NCBI RefSeq assembly: GCF_963678635.1
Contig: NC_087069.1
Span: 15,474,660-15,538,659, forward strand
Direction: 5' to 3'
Source: Symsagittifera roscoffensis
Taxonomy: Eukaryota; Xenacoelomorpha; Acoela; Convolutidae
DNA: 64,000 bases
Made by a program: the position numbers and the translations under genes
Notes under the pieces: model-generated
The model's database searches: none
What the model was told of the DNA's origin: nothing
Seen by the model: the letters and a program-made list of their open reading frames with translations, nothing else
Part shown: positions 23,120 to 35,223 of the stretch, in pieces
How the letters are laid out: the number at the start of each line of letters is the position of its first letter
Position numbering within the stretch: position 1 is the stretch's first letter

Positions 23120-26100
23120 ATGGCGGATCGCTTCTGGAAGTCCATGCCAGCAGCGCTCAAGAGGCCCACTTTCGACGAACTTCGTAAGCGCATGAGGGAT
23201 CTCGACTACACCCAAGTCGATGAGAGGTTGGCTGGTAATGTTGAATGCCATCCTACAGTTAGAAGCGCAGGGTGAATGCAGGGAATCAGCAACGGAAGCA
23301 GTGTTGATGGTCCGCCACACCTCGGAGGGGATATCCAACCAGGAGCAGACTAGATGGCGATCCTGGAACGTGGATGGAGGTGTGAAGGGATTCGACTTGG
23401 CAAGAAATCCCGGATTGAACAATACTACAGAATATAGTGCGGGAGAGTTCCCACTTCCCACCAGACCGCCAGTGGGATTCGCAGCCCAATCCTCGAGCAG
23501 GCCATTGTCTATGATACGTCTCAGCAGACGGAGGAAGCATACTCGGACCTCAGTAACTTAAAAAGGGAACTTGAAAGGGCACAGAGGGAAAGAAACAAAG
23601 CGAATCTTGACAGGGATGGTGCGAAACTGGGGAGGGATCAGGCAAACCTGGAAAGAGATCAAGTGATCCTCGAGAGGGATCAAGCGAGGCGTGATCTCAA
23701 CATGATTAGGGCAGAGTATCAACAAGAACAGAAGGTACGCGAGAACGAGGCGAACTGTGAGCAGCTGAAGTCAGAGATTGAAAAAATTGAGAGGAGAGAA
23801 CGAGAGTTCGCGAGGCAGAAAGAAAAGGGAATGGGGACCGCGGAACAAGCAGCCATAGGTTCGAGACCAGAGTCGCGAGTGGAGGTGGATGAAGTTCCTA
23901 GGTCCAGTGGACGATTCAATTTGGACCGAGTGGCTCAGGAGCCCATGAACGAGGGACTGGAAGTCTGGATACCACCCGAGCCGGTTCCTTCCGTGTGCGG
24001 TCTGGAGGCGCAACCAATACGGCCATTGAACTCCGAGTTCAACCCCTAGCAGTAGCCAAATCAGTGGAAGTTCATCACGTCTTAAGGAGCTACACGATAG
24101 GTTACAGTTGAGAACCCGTGACGATTCGACACGAGAAGAGCGACCTCCCACCTGGAGGGACCACCCAGTCAGGAGTGTGATAATCGCGAGCTACAAGAAG
24201 AACACAGATGGTGCATATCACAGGCACAACCGCATGGACTGGACCACGGCGCAACGGGCGAGAGCGAGAAGGGATTGCTTCCATGACGCGTCTTGGGCTG
24301 AATATTACGCACAGCCAAGATTACCAGAGGGTGCGGTCCACTTAATCATAGGGGACAGCCTGATACGAGTGCTGACCCGAATCCAGTCGCATTGGCAGGT
24401 TGGAGTCTTGAGTTTCTCTAGAGCTGCAACACCTCAGATGATGGCGTCACTAGAGATGTTGGACATGGTGAAGATGTACACGGTCATTCTGATGACGAGG
24501 CTGCACGAGAAAATGAGCTGCATTCTTGAGGAGCTGAGGATTTATCTGGATCCCGCGATACTCACAATTTGCATGGTCCCATACAATATGAAAACCGACC
24601 AGCACGCGAGAGAAATGAATGAGAAGGTGCGCAACATCAATGAGATAATCAGACAGATACAACAGAGGACCGTGCTCCTTGTTAGACTGTTGGACGTGGC
24701 AGACATGATGGAGCGATCTTTTCAAGATGATGCGTCTTCGGATGGCATTCATTTTGATAGGCCCAAGGGCTTGGAGTGGCTGAATGGTGTCTTCCAGAGG
24801 CACATAAACATGCTAGAGTCGGACCTGCTGGAAACGGCCCAGTTCACCTTCGGTCCAAGCCCGATAACCCTTTCTTCGCCACTAGACCCCTATCTAGCCG
24901 CCTAGGAGCGAGAGTCGACTCGAGAGACAGCTCAAGGAGCAGCCGGACCAGATAACCGGGATCCACACCGATGGAAGCCGAAGAGGCAGAGTCATCCACA
25001 CCCCAAAAATCGGTGGTATCTTCAATGGTGGTGGTGGACAACAAGAGGGTGGCTAGACCGGCAGAGACGAGCAGAGCGCGATATCTAGAGAGGGTAAAAG
25101 AGTTGGATCTCGAGGATCTGGAATGCAGGCAGGAATTGGCAGAGGTCCTGGGACTCAAGAACGTGTCACACGAGGACTTGAGTCGACATCAATGTGTGGA
25201 TTAGTTGAAGGCCCACGAGACGCACTTCTCAAGAGCGAGGACAATGGAGACAGCAGACCTGACTGGGATCCCGCTGAAGTCGATAATGGGACTCAAGCAG
25301 TTGGGGAGTCCAGGACTCATAGTGGAACCTCCCAAAAATTGAACAAGCATAGCCCGATTCAGGGTGGCAATTCCCGCACAGTTTAGAGTGGTGGAAAAGC
25401 TGCTTGAACCGAAAGACATGGGGCTCCCAGATGCCGCATACGAGGGCTCAAAGCTAGTCGATGAGCCGAGATATGGGAAATCCTGCGGAAACTCCTAGTT
25501 GGCCAAGACGTTGGCAGTATATGATCGATCGAACCCAAGAGCTGCAAGGGTAATCATCGTCGCGGGTTCAGATTTAGAGGGGACGTCCCCAAAGCTATTT
25601 TGACCGGAAATCTTAGTGTATTTGCTGTCCGGTGCGGAGTTGAACCAGATGCTGACTCTGGTGGTGGCGATTAAGTCAGAGATGCCTTGCGAGCCGGAGC
25701 TGCTGCTATTTGCAGGAACGAACGACCACTTGCATGCGGCAGGGCTTCTGGAGCAACTGAAAGGCGACGCACCAACGCCCAAGGAGATCTGGGAAGCTAT
25801 TCAGACATTTTTCGCTGCGATGAATGAGGTGCAAGAATCTGTGGTTTCTCGATTCGGATCCTAGACAAGAGTGGCAATCACAACGTCCCCGGGCTACGCG
25901 AGTATGTCGCCTGCTTTGCAGTTCGTGTACGCTATCTTGATCCTGATAGCGGAAGGGAACGCGTGGCGGGTACTGATGGCTGCTCCCAATCGCGGGCTGG
26001 AGCCGAAAAACTTGAGACTTCTTAAGTCGGAGTTGGCAGCGGCATGAGCGGATGTGTCTCATGCCTTGAGAGGGTTCTACGAGTTGGCAGACATTCTCAT

Positions 26101-29100
26101 TGTATTGGATGAGGTCCTCTTACTCAAGTTTTCGAATCTCGCTCGGCAGTTGAAATTCAATCCGGAAATAAGGGTAAATCACCCGATAATAGGCCACTTG
26201 ACAGCCAGCCTGCGGTTCCGAGGCATTGATTTGATGATCATGAGCTCCACCAGCAACGCGAGGTGACCGAGCAATGAAAGAAGAACGTGGCTGCGGCCGA
26301 AAAACAATTGGAATCGATGGGATATCGTCTGACGCAGGACAGAGGCAGTTGCCGTTCCTGACCCCAAGGCTTGAGAACGCCACGGATAAGACACGGGAGA
26401 GTGCTCCACCTCTCATCAAGCAGATATGGGAGTTTCTTGAGGGGTAGCTGGAAGTGGCAGAGAGCAAGGACATGACGGTAGAAAGATTCATCACAGCGGT
26501 AAATGAAGTCACCATTGGAGGATTCTCGAGGGGAAAATGCAAAGGACGAGCTGGGAACTAGGAAGAATCTCGAGATTTTGAGTTTCTTGAGCCCTTGTTG
26601 GGAAAAGAGGTACATAGCCAGAGTGTTCTATGCGAAGGACACCATCTTCGAAGCGTTCGTGCAGGAATTGTTGAATATGCCCATGAACCTCTTGCTAAGC
26701 CCTGTACTTTTCCGGCGTACATGTTCAGTAGGGGTGTGGAAACACTTCGAATTGACGGGTACTTAACGCTAGTACTCTTGACCCACGGGGAACTGGTGGC
26801 ATTTCATCTACCCCTGTCGATGGGGAAGACTCACCCAAGTGTAGAAACTTACTCGTACAAGTGCACTGCCGGACCAAAGACGTTGCTGGTGGAGTATCAC
26901 TTGATGCAAAATCGATACCTGACTGGCGAAGAAAAGAATCCTAAGACAAATGAAGAACTGAAGGAGGCGAATGCAGGCATGCCTCTATTGACTGACCTGT
27001 GTTTGGCCATGAGATCTGACCCACTAGGGATGATCAGGGCGCTGGGCGAGGTCGTGACCTGCATCTATGGGCCGGCGGTGACATACGCTTTTCCCAATCC
27101 GCTCGTGGCGGCATACCGGAACTCAGTGGTACATATGAGCTTGATAAATGTGCTAGACGGGACAGCGCTGAACTGGTGCAGGCAGGAGGAGCTGAGGGCA
27201 CGGATGAGCGACACAGTACTCTTCGGGAAAATCAAGGATCCCGAGTAAGTAGTGTTCAATTTCCGGGAACAATTGCAGTGCAGAATGGGGGGTGGAACGT
27301 GAAGGTCCCATTGAGGCTTATCCCAAGTTCTGGAATTTGAATCCTTTAGCAGCGGACAAGCAAGAGATCTTGAGAATCCCGGCGTGGAAAGGGAGCTTTG
27401 AGCTGGAAAAAAAGAGTTGAAGCCCACCACTGTCCCTGAATTCCCGATTGTCAGAAGGATGACCCTGGGGATGAATAGCCCGCTGGTAGTCCCATCCCTG
27501 CACGCAAGAGCTACTGTGGAGAAACAGCAAAAGGAGTTCAAGGCCGATTGGGATCCCTTGTTTATCGGATACTCAGCAGCGGTTTATTTCCACACGTGTG
27601 ATATCAAGATAAACTCATGGACGACGCAAGCGAAAAAGATGAGAGGTTCAATGCCTCCGAAGTTCGAGGTTCGGGATATCTTGAGGACGCTCGATCAAGC
27701 TGACCTGGAGAATATGAGGGAACAATGATCTTGCAGGAGGGACACATTGCTCTAAAAGACGAGATGAGGTTCGCCACGAGGAAGTACCGAGCGCCCTACG
27801 GACTGGATCAGCTACAGATGAAGCAAGAGGCAAAGGAGAAGGATGCAGCAGGCCCCTTATAGGTAGTCCTCAGCGAATACAAGAAGTTGGACACGGCGAA
27901 ACCCTCGCCCTTATCAGTAGGCACCCCTGGAGACAGAAGAAGCAACCCCGTAGAGGATAGGTTCAAGGACGCACTTGAGAAAGGGTGGGCTGAGTCAGAG
28001 GTTGGAGAGAGTATGGATGAGACTCTCAGTGAAGCGGAAGAAGAAATGGAGGTGGGAAACACGCCAGACCAGGGTCCAGCTGAAAGGGACTTCACTACGC
28101 ATGAACTGTTGCAAGACTTGAGTGGAGACGATAGGGCAAACACGGTCACACCACCCCTGGGATCCCCTCGTGAAGACTTGGAATTGCCCCTGACAAGCGA
28201 AACCTCCAATATGGGGATGATACTCTTGAGTGCCAAAGAAAGCAAGAGGAATGTTTTCGAGGGCAACAAATGGATGTTTCTGAACACTCTGGACGAGAAG
28301 ACGTGGCGAGAATTCTTGAGTGAGTTTGACCAGAGAGTGAAGAGCGAGATTGCGCTGGAGGACTTCAAAGAAGAGTTGTGGAACACGGTGGTGAAAATCG
28401 GGGAACCTGTCTTGATGGGTACTCGACTGGACGAAGAGGCGAGAAAGGCGTTTCTGAGCAAGATGATCAAGCTGAGGGAAACAGAGCAGAAGACGCATGT
28501 AATGACAGCTCTACTCTGAACCAAAAAACTAATGATAAAATAATTAAGGTTGAAAAGGTTAAGACTAGTAAAATGATTAAAGATATTAATATCCTTAAGG
28601 CTCGAGAAGGGGGAAGGCAAGATTTGGAAAGGCCGGATCGGGACAAAGAAGTCGAATCAGTGATGATAGTGGCAACGCCCCCAAGTAGAGGTATAAGGTC
28701 TCGGAAGAGGAAAAGGGAGACAGAAGAGTTGAGTTGTCCCTCGGCGGACGCAGTCTCTGAAAAGGATCGGAAGGAGATGGCTCCCATGATTTTAGCGCGA
28801 TGGAAGACAGCGGCCTACAAGGGCAGCTCCGCACCGAGGAAGCTGGCCGAGGTGATGAAGGAGATGGAGGTCTCGACGAGCTCGGTATCGGAAGAAGACT
28901 ACAGACCTCAAAAAGGGGTTCAACGAGTGGACAAACGTGGGAGGTGGACGTTGGCAAAGAAAGGCTCTCGATCGAGCACCAGGCTACTGGGAAACAGGTG
29001 GCCAGTGATCCTCTTGAGAAAAACGCGACGAGGAATACCGCTCAACCTTGTTGGATGGCTCTGGAGACCATGAAGGAACTGGAAGACTGCCTAAAGAAAC

Positions 29101-30089
29101 TCGACCGTGGAGTGTCCCGCAAGCGTCGCAATTGGGCCACCCAACAAAAAGCCGAGATTAGAGTTAGAAGTGGAGACCAGCTGAAACGAACTTGGCAAAA
29201 CTTGCTGCGGGGATACTTCGAAGAGGCGATGAAAACACCCTCGTCAGCGTTGCCAATGATGGCAAATCCCTTCGTCAGAACAGCGGGACAGCTGATGTTT
29301 GCATGGAGCTTGGTGGGAATAGAGCTGGAGGTAGTGACCTCACACGATAAATTGAAGCTGGGCAACAAGAGTCTAGAGGTTTATCTTACGCTGGTGCAGC
29401 ATATTGACAGGGATAATTCCTGTTTGAGCCTAGCGAGGAGAAAAGATGCCACTTGTTTCTTGAGGTGGATAATGTCCGTGATGACCAACAGTACCATCCA
29501 AGCGTGTCAACAGACGGTGATGGGAAGTAAAACTATGAAGAGAACGTGTACCAGAGCACTGGAATCGAGAAGGAAGAAGAATCAAGGCAGTCTCTAGAGA
29601 ATCACGGGAAACTTGACGAAATACGAAGATTCCACAACAAGAAAATCGAAGAGGGACATGACGTGCATCGTAATTTAGCCTCGGCTGAAGATAACTCGAG
29701 ATCCAACAAACGGGAAGAATATCACTATGTATCTTTCATGAGTTTTGGGGATAGCATACAACCCTTTCGTGGATTCAGAGGCCTGAAGCCCTCACAGGAA
29801 TTATGAAGTGACGGAGCTGTTGAAGTTTTGGACAAAGAAGATTATCGAGTTTGATCCAGTGGAGAGGGAAAAACTGAGCCTAGGCTTGATACTTGAGAAG
29901 GTGCCAGAGGTGATTAGCGTTCTGCGCTCGAACAAGAGGGTAGAATTGAAAATAGGAAATGGAAACGGCATTCTGATCACGAACTTAGGAATGGTTTGGA
30001 TGTTACTGAGGACTTCCTGGTGCCCACATTACCATGCAAGCTTGATTGGAGTACAAACGGAGCGAGTGAGACTGGCATCAACGAAGTAG
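23120..30089 (+). pseudogene. Second coding block of element 1 (coiled coil, SGNH hydrolase, unknown), broken and 3'-truncated
   Basis: Starts at an ATG (MADRFWKSMP). The N-terminal part matches element 2 (DLAR.PGL, shared LP..P). A coiled coil at about 23570-23850 has exact 7-residue repeats of the type RDQANLE. The SGNH hydrolase segment (24108-24905) keeps GDSL (Ser codon 24357-24359) and DGIHFD (His 24750-24752), but the GTND block is replaced by MTRLH, so it is not a standard active enzyme. A second SGNH-like segment at 25616-26040 has AGTNDHLH. The rest (26595-30089) aligns in patches with unknown sequence of element 2 and ends at TSWCPH, matching element 2 near 52080. About 570 C-terminal residues are missing. 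There are many stops and frameshifts. Confidence 0.75.
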
Positions 30090-30512
30090 TTGGCGGGATA
30101 ATGTTTCAAACACAAGGATAAAACGAAAGGGGCTTGAGTGTGAACTCGGATGAAATCTGAAGTCACGGAAAAGAATTTTTAAAGAAAGTATTGTTATTAA
30201 TATGCTATATATATTATATAAATCAAAATGCTGCATGACAATTTTCTGATTGGATAAGACAAAATTTTTTTTAATCATTAGCTTGCAAAGCGGAAATTTA
30301 GGGTGATGGTGTATGCAGATTTTGATTGCTGTTTAGCGATAGTGGGAAAATTTTACATGATTGTGAATTTTGGGGTGTAGATAAAGTTAAATCTGCTGCA
30401 AAATTCTGTAAATGACCACTGGCACTGTATCTTGAGCAACTTTCAACATTCTGGGGATTCATTGGAAGACGGCGTCACGCGATGAGGTCATCGATCTTGA
30501 GTCCGGGGAGTA
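30090..30512 (+). other. 3' untranslated region and polypurine tract of element 1
   Basis: No gene is visible. It ends in gagtccggggagta (30499-30512), the polypurine tract used for plus-strand priming, directly before the 3' LTR. Confidence 0.7.
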
Positions 30513-31195
30513 TGAGCCAGTCGGTCATATTTGGAAGTTTGACCTTGAACAATGCGACCAACAAGATTTTGGGGTGAGGTGGAATTTTTCAAAAATTCGA
30601 ATTGAGCATGTCATGCGCAACTTTCTCGCGACAACTGAAAATCTCAGAAATATAAGATCAGAACAATCCAAATACAATCGCGGGAAAGTGGTCGAAAAAA
30701 GCAGCGGGAAATTGCTATTCGCAATTTCCAGATATAATATCACACTAGAGTAGAGCTGTCTTATCCTGAAATAGAAGGCAGAACGATTGCGAACAAAGAA
30801 GATATAAATTAGAAGTGGACCAGAGTGAACCTTCGGTGGAAAGGTGGACAGCCGAAGTCTCCCAAAGGTCCAGCCCGAAAAGTCGCTCCTCAAGTTAAAA
30901 CTCATTCTCCCAAGCTGGAACTTATTAGTTTCAAACTTCTCGAGTTAAACTTAATTCCTTTTATGGCGTTCGTGTATTTTGGGTATTTTGAGACCTAAGT
31001 ATGGGACGTTCTTATCTTCTAGAGTGGGGGGTATTTTGGTAGTGGCCTTTAGTCTCATGTCGCAAGTGAACCGAATTGGCTCCGACCGTTCGAGGTAGAA
31101 AAACACAAGAGATAGTGTCCCTGACTCTTGAGCAAATGTTTATAGGGCCTATTTTTCTTTAACCTCATATGTGACCTAAGTAGGCGACTGTTACA
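30513..31195 (+). repeat. 3' LTR of giant element 1 (683 bp)
   Basis: Begins tgagccagtcgg after the polypurine tract and ends gactgttaca. Compared with the 5' LTR it lacks ~195 bp after 30962 and ~17 bp further on. Visible substitutions throughout indicate an old insertion. Confidence 0.9.
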
Positions 31196-31469
31196 ATTTG
31201 CGAGTTTCTTCAAACTCAGGTTTATTCTGTGCATTTGTTAGTTTTCTCAATATAACTGGCTAGATTCCCGTTCCTCTCACTCGTCACGACGTTTATTCAC
31301 GGTAGACATAACTCCTTCCTAATTTATGAACCTAGGACCTATCAGGGTTACTTCAGTAGTCCTTCATCAACCACGCATTCAAAAAACCATTGCAATTTCA
31401 GTGAGGTATGATGAAGGACTACTGCAGGTGCCATGATTGTTTCTGACCTTCTGATTTATGTGCTCAGCT
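31196..31469. other. Sequence between the two giant elements, with an inverted repeat
   Basis: No gene is visible. A perfect 16-bp inverted repeat, cagtagtccttcatca (31354-31369) and its complement (31409-31424), encloses 39 nt. The word gaccttctgattta near 31445 recurs just beyond the far end of element 2 (near 57562) and, in part, near 57869. Confidence 0.5.
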
Positions 31470-31960
31470 AGATTACGGGAGCGGATGTTTGGTCCCCCAG
31501 AGACTGTTATATGTTGAAGGACTGCAGTAAACTAACTTTTTAGCTACTCTGATGCCATAGAACTTTGAATTAACACCGGTATTATTTGATATTTTAGAAT
31601 ATGAGTAGCTAGGAAGAGGAAAGGGTCAATCCATCGCCAATGGATTTAATGTAGAACTGTCACCAGAAACATATTAAAGTAGGGTATTCGAGCCGTGTTT
31701 TTAATAGCAATCACGTAGTCTGAGGATCCGAGACTCAGCTATGTGGTTGTGTTTGCGTGTGAACGAAAGCTGATCAAAAGTCGTTTGACTGATGGCCTAA
31801 AAATAGTAACTTTTTACTTAGCCCTAAACAGACCAGAAAATCAACTGGCAAGGTCGAGACGGTGAAAAACGAGTAGGATTAAGGTAACTGGCGCCTGCCA
31901 GTCGTTAATAGGTACTTTTTCTACGCTCCGTCGCTGTGTAGTATTTGGGCGAATGTTACA
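31470..31960 (+). repeat. Truncated 5' LTR of giant element 2
   Basis: Matches the 3' LTR from about 55002 onward (ggtcccccagagactgttat, then the same order to gcgaatgttaca), skipping the hAT insertion. The first part of the LTR is absent. Confidence 0.9.
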
Positions 31961-31972
31961 TAGACGTTTTTA

Positions 31973-31987
31973 TGGCGCTCCTGGGTG
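31973..31987 (+). other. Candidate primer-binding site, element 2
   Basis: tggcgctcctgggtg, identical to element 1, 12 nt after the LTR end. Confidence 0.6.
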
Positions 31988-32707
31988 GCCTGTCAAAGGC
32001 ATAAGACCATCATGATCAGCAAGTGTTTCAGCGACGAACCCTCCGCTCCGGGCGTATGCCCAAGTTTGAGGCCTTAATGACCGTTATTGTACTAGAGGGA
32101 AGGTGCGTACCCTCCGCCTAGTACTATTTAGCTTTTTAACCTAGTTAACACCGAAAATTCCGGGGGCCGGTTTTTTAGGTGGGAAGTCATGAGCCCGCTT
32201 ATCCCAAGGTCCCGGGACCAAAAACAATTAAAGAGAAAGCGTAAAACCAAACAAAAATAGTGTATAACTAAGAAAAAGCCAAAAACAAATTTATTTGAAA
32301 ACAAAAAAGTACAAAAAACAGTAAAAAATCCGAAAAAGAGAAAAAAACAAAAAAAAACATAAAGTGACAGTTTATATGTTATTTCCGGACGAGATGTGAT
32401 CTGACCTTCCCATTTGTTGTTGTTTCAGATTGATTTATATCATTTCTGATAGAAAGATTGTGTGTTTTGGTGACGGGTTGGGTACCCTCCCTTGAGTGTA
32501 ATGTGAGTATTTAAGCACGTTAATGGTGATTTTGCCGGTGACCGGAGGGTAGAGTGGCAAGCTGACCGACGTGTTCCACACTCAACAGGGACATCAGGGA
32601 CAACATACACAACGACTGTTGGGTATCGTTGAAACAATTTTAGTATCGTTCGGGTACTATTTCATTAAAACTTAAGTGGTGGGGGGCACGATTGGCGCTG
32701 TCCGATT

Positions 32708-32813
32708 GTACCCTCCGTCGATCACAAATTTCCGAGTTCTACCCTCCGTCGATTGTACCCTCCGTCGATTGGCGCGGTCGATTGTACCCTCCGTCGATCA
32801 CAAATTTCACAAA
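32708..32813. repeat. Short repeats of taccctccgtcgat
   Basis: Four copies of this 14-mer, two of them followed by cacaaattt. Confidence 0.75.
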
Positions 32814-33659
32814 AGGGTCTTAATTCGGGTATTTTGGTGCAAAGGAGGGTATAGTAATATTCATTAACGACTGCTAATAGATTATTGTCCTTACTATATA
32901 TTACTTATCTCCTATTTAGACCCGAGAAACACCCAAATTTTGTCGTGAATTACTGATTTTCGACCAAACTATAGACCCCCAAAATTTTGGATATCCGCGC
33001 TTTTCTGAACAGCAAAAAGCTTTTGCACAGGGAGTTACTACGTAGTTCGATCCCTCTAACTAAAGAAACCCCACTGAAAAAGACTTAGTAGAAGTTAGCG
33101 AAAACAAAAATTTTTCGATCAAAATTTTGATAATTTTCTGAATTTTGTCAATCTGTTTCGGGGATCGAGTTTTTGAGTTTTTAGAGTTAGAGCAATAAAA
33201 ATTTTTGTGTTAGCAGCGTGCTAGCATAACGTGCTCGGTTACTAGAGAAGTTTTTGAGTAACCCTCCGACTAGCTCCGTGGATAGAGCTAACGGCTTAGA
33301 GATTGGAAAAGGAAGGAATCGGAGGGTCCAAATTTGATAGTTATTGGCCAAATTTTTGTCTCCAAACCAATTTTGGTCCGGTTTTTTGCATTATTCCAGT
33401 GCCGTACAGGGCTACTACGCTCGTTTCAATAATTTTTAGGCACTTTCAATAGGAATTGCGGAAAAAGTTTCTCAGAACCTATATAGGTGGTGAAAAAAGG
33501 CCATTTGGACAAACACTTTTCGGCGATTTCTCAAAGACTAGCCAACCGATCGGGATAACTTTGGTACCATAAGTCGACGTTTTGGACCACTTTTGCGGAC
33601 CCTAACCGTTTTTGGGTTTATAATTTCGGAAAAGAAAATTTTTTCTAGAATTTGTTGGT

Positions 33660-34215
33660 TCGGAGGGTCCAAATTAGAGGTAACCCTCCGAGCGGCAGAA
33701 AATATTATCAAAACACCTTTTTATCCTGCTGGGAAGGTTGACCGTGTCAACCAACCTGGTTTTAAGTAAGTTACACCGCATTCGGAGGCTTTATTGCGGT
33801 AAGTTAACCCTTTTTCCTGATTTTTGCGGAACCATCCGGAGTAACCCTCCGGAGTGACTTAAGCCCTTTAGCAACCCTCCTTAGTGGAGATTTTCCACGG
33901 GGCTCTCCGAAGAAGTTAAAACAATCCCCCAGAGGGCTTTTAGCTTGTTTTGACGCTTTTTGAAGCTAGTGGAAGACCCTTCTAAATGAGGTTAAAAAAT
34001 TTTGAAAGTTTTGGAAGAACCCTCCGAGGTAACCCTCCGGAGCATATTAAGCCTCTAATATACCCTCCTTAGTGAGTTAAGGGGGACCCTCCGAAGTCTC
34101 TTGGGTAACTAAGGTACCCTCCTAAGTAACCCTCCGGAGTAGGCTAAGTGTCTTAACAACCCTCCGAAGTAACCCTCCGGAGTGACTTAAACCTCTTAAC
34201 AACCCTCCTTGTTAG
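33660..34215. repeat. Cluster of accctccg / accctccggagt motifs in the leader
   Basis: About a dozen copies, often in pairs (accctccgaagtaaccctcc). The longer form contains the palindrome actccggagt. Scattered extra copies occur near 33240 and 33640, including the reverse complement. The spacing is irregular, so this looks like a cluster of binding motifs more than a simple tandem repeat. Confidence 0.75.
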
Positions 34216-34470
34216 AAACTTGAGGAAACCTTCTGTGGCAATTTGGGAAACGGAAAATATCCATTTAATTAAGATCATATTAAGATATTAGGCGTGCTTA
34301 TTAGGATCATAGGAGTCCATTTTGACCTGGAAATTCGTGATCAACTTTGGATTCTAGATCGGGTGTATCAGAAGTACCCGAACCAAAATTTTTTTATGAT
34401 CAGATTTTCGGTGTAGGTGATTCCTACCCTCATGGTGATTGGATTTTTTTTATTGTGATTTTGGTTGTGT

Positions 34471-34810
34471 GGTTGCCTTGAGCTACCTAATAGGAAAGTT
34501 CGGGCAATCCGGGAACAAATAAAAGAAGACCTCGGTGAGTGTATTAGGCAGATACACACTCACTTGAGAAGAAAAGTTGTTCCCTGCTCTCGTGCACTTG
34601 GAGCGTTCCGGGTGTGGGGGAGCTTTTTCATAGACTTTAGAAATTTTCGATCAGAGGTTGCCTTGAGCTACTTAGTAGGACAGCTCGGGCAATCGCAGGG
34701 CACCTAAAAGAAGACCTCGGTGGGTGTATTAGGCAAATACACACTCACAGGGCTTCGTTCTTTCGGATCGTTCCGATTGAGGGAAGTCTTTTTCTTTAAG
34801 ACTAAGTTTT
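34471..34810 (+). repeat. Duplicated structured leader segment (copies at 34471 and 34656)
   Basis: Two ~170-nt copies share two hairpins. Hairpin 1 is TTGCCTTGAGCT / AGCTCGGGCAA (34473-34507; 34658-34692), and differences between copies mostly keep pairing as G-U. Hairpin 2 is GTGAGTGTAT / ATACACACTCAC (34535-34563; 34720-34748). Between them, aaaagaagacctcggtg is identical. Conserved structure in an RNA leader suggests a packaging, translation or splicing signal, which is inference. Confidence 0.6.
34535..34540 (+). promoter_or_regulatory. Candidate splice donor in the leader of element 2
   Basis: ctcg|gtgagt is a good 5' splice site and starts hairpin 2 of the duplicated segment. The second copy has the weaker gtgggt. 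With the acceptor near 44920 it could produce a subgenomic RNA for the second coding block. Confidence 0.4.
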
Positions 34811-35223
34811 ATTGATCTGTTTCTGAATCATCACTGCTTTTTACCAAAGATTGTTTGATTTTAACGAAGCAGTGACCTGATAAGAGTGTGGCGGTAAAAT
34901 GATACTGACGAAAGGTCACTGTCACCTGTAGGATATTCTTATCTGATTATTAATTGTGTTTTGTGTATTGATTAAATCTTGTGAAAATTTTGTGATACTG
35001 CTATAATATACAACGGGGTTGGTTTAGCACTGTAGCAATACCAAGTAGGCCCTAGGTGTAACTTTAGCTGAGTCACTAGTATTGTCATTAAGAAATCTAA
35101 GAGACATTTTGATACTAACGGAATTGAGTAGGCAGCGTTAGGTAATTTAACTTGATCCTGTTTTGTTTGCGGTACGTGCGCATCGCCATTAAATTATACG
35201 AATATTGTTATTTGTTACAAAGT

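Larger units (their letters stand above)
5673..31195 (+). mobile_element. Giant Ty3/gypsy-type LTR retrotransposon, element 1 (25.5 kb, decayed)
   Basis: Two LTRs of the same type (5673-6574, 30513-31195) bound a primer-binding site, a 7.5-kb leader, gag, pol in the order protease-RT-RNase H-integrase (the Ty3 order), a macro-like domain, a second long coding block and a polypurine tract. All coding parts carry stops and frameshifts, and the LTRs differ by many substitutions and ~220 bp of deletions, so the copy is old. A normal Ty3 element is 5-10 kb; the excess is a ~6-kb tandem array and ~7 kb of post-pol coding sequence. Flanking bases (tatt, aatt) do not form a perfect target duplication. 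Confidence 0.9.
31988..35223 (+). other. Long leader of element 2, non-coding
   Basis: 3.2 kb without a convincing gene. In order it contains a part homologous to the start of the element 1 leader, an A-rich tract (32218-32362), copies of taccctccgtcgat (32708-32813), an array of accctccg motifs (33660-34215), and a duplicated structured segment (34471-34810) that includes a splice-donor consensus. Confidence 0.7.

Noticed and set aside
31196..31469. CRISPR-like or miRNA gene at the 16-bp inverted repeat
   Set aside because: A single hairpin with a long loop in a eukaryotic repeat region; nothing else supports either.
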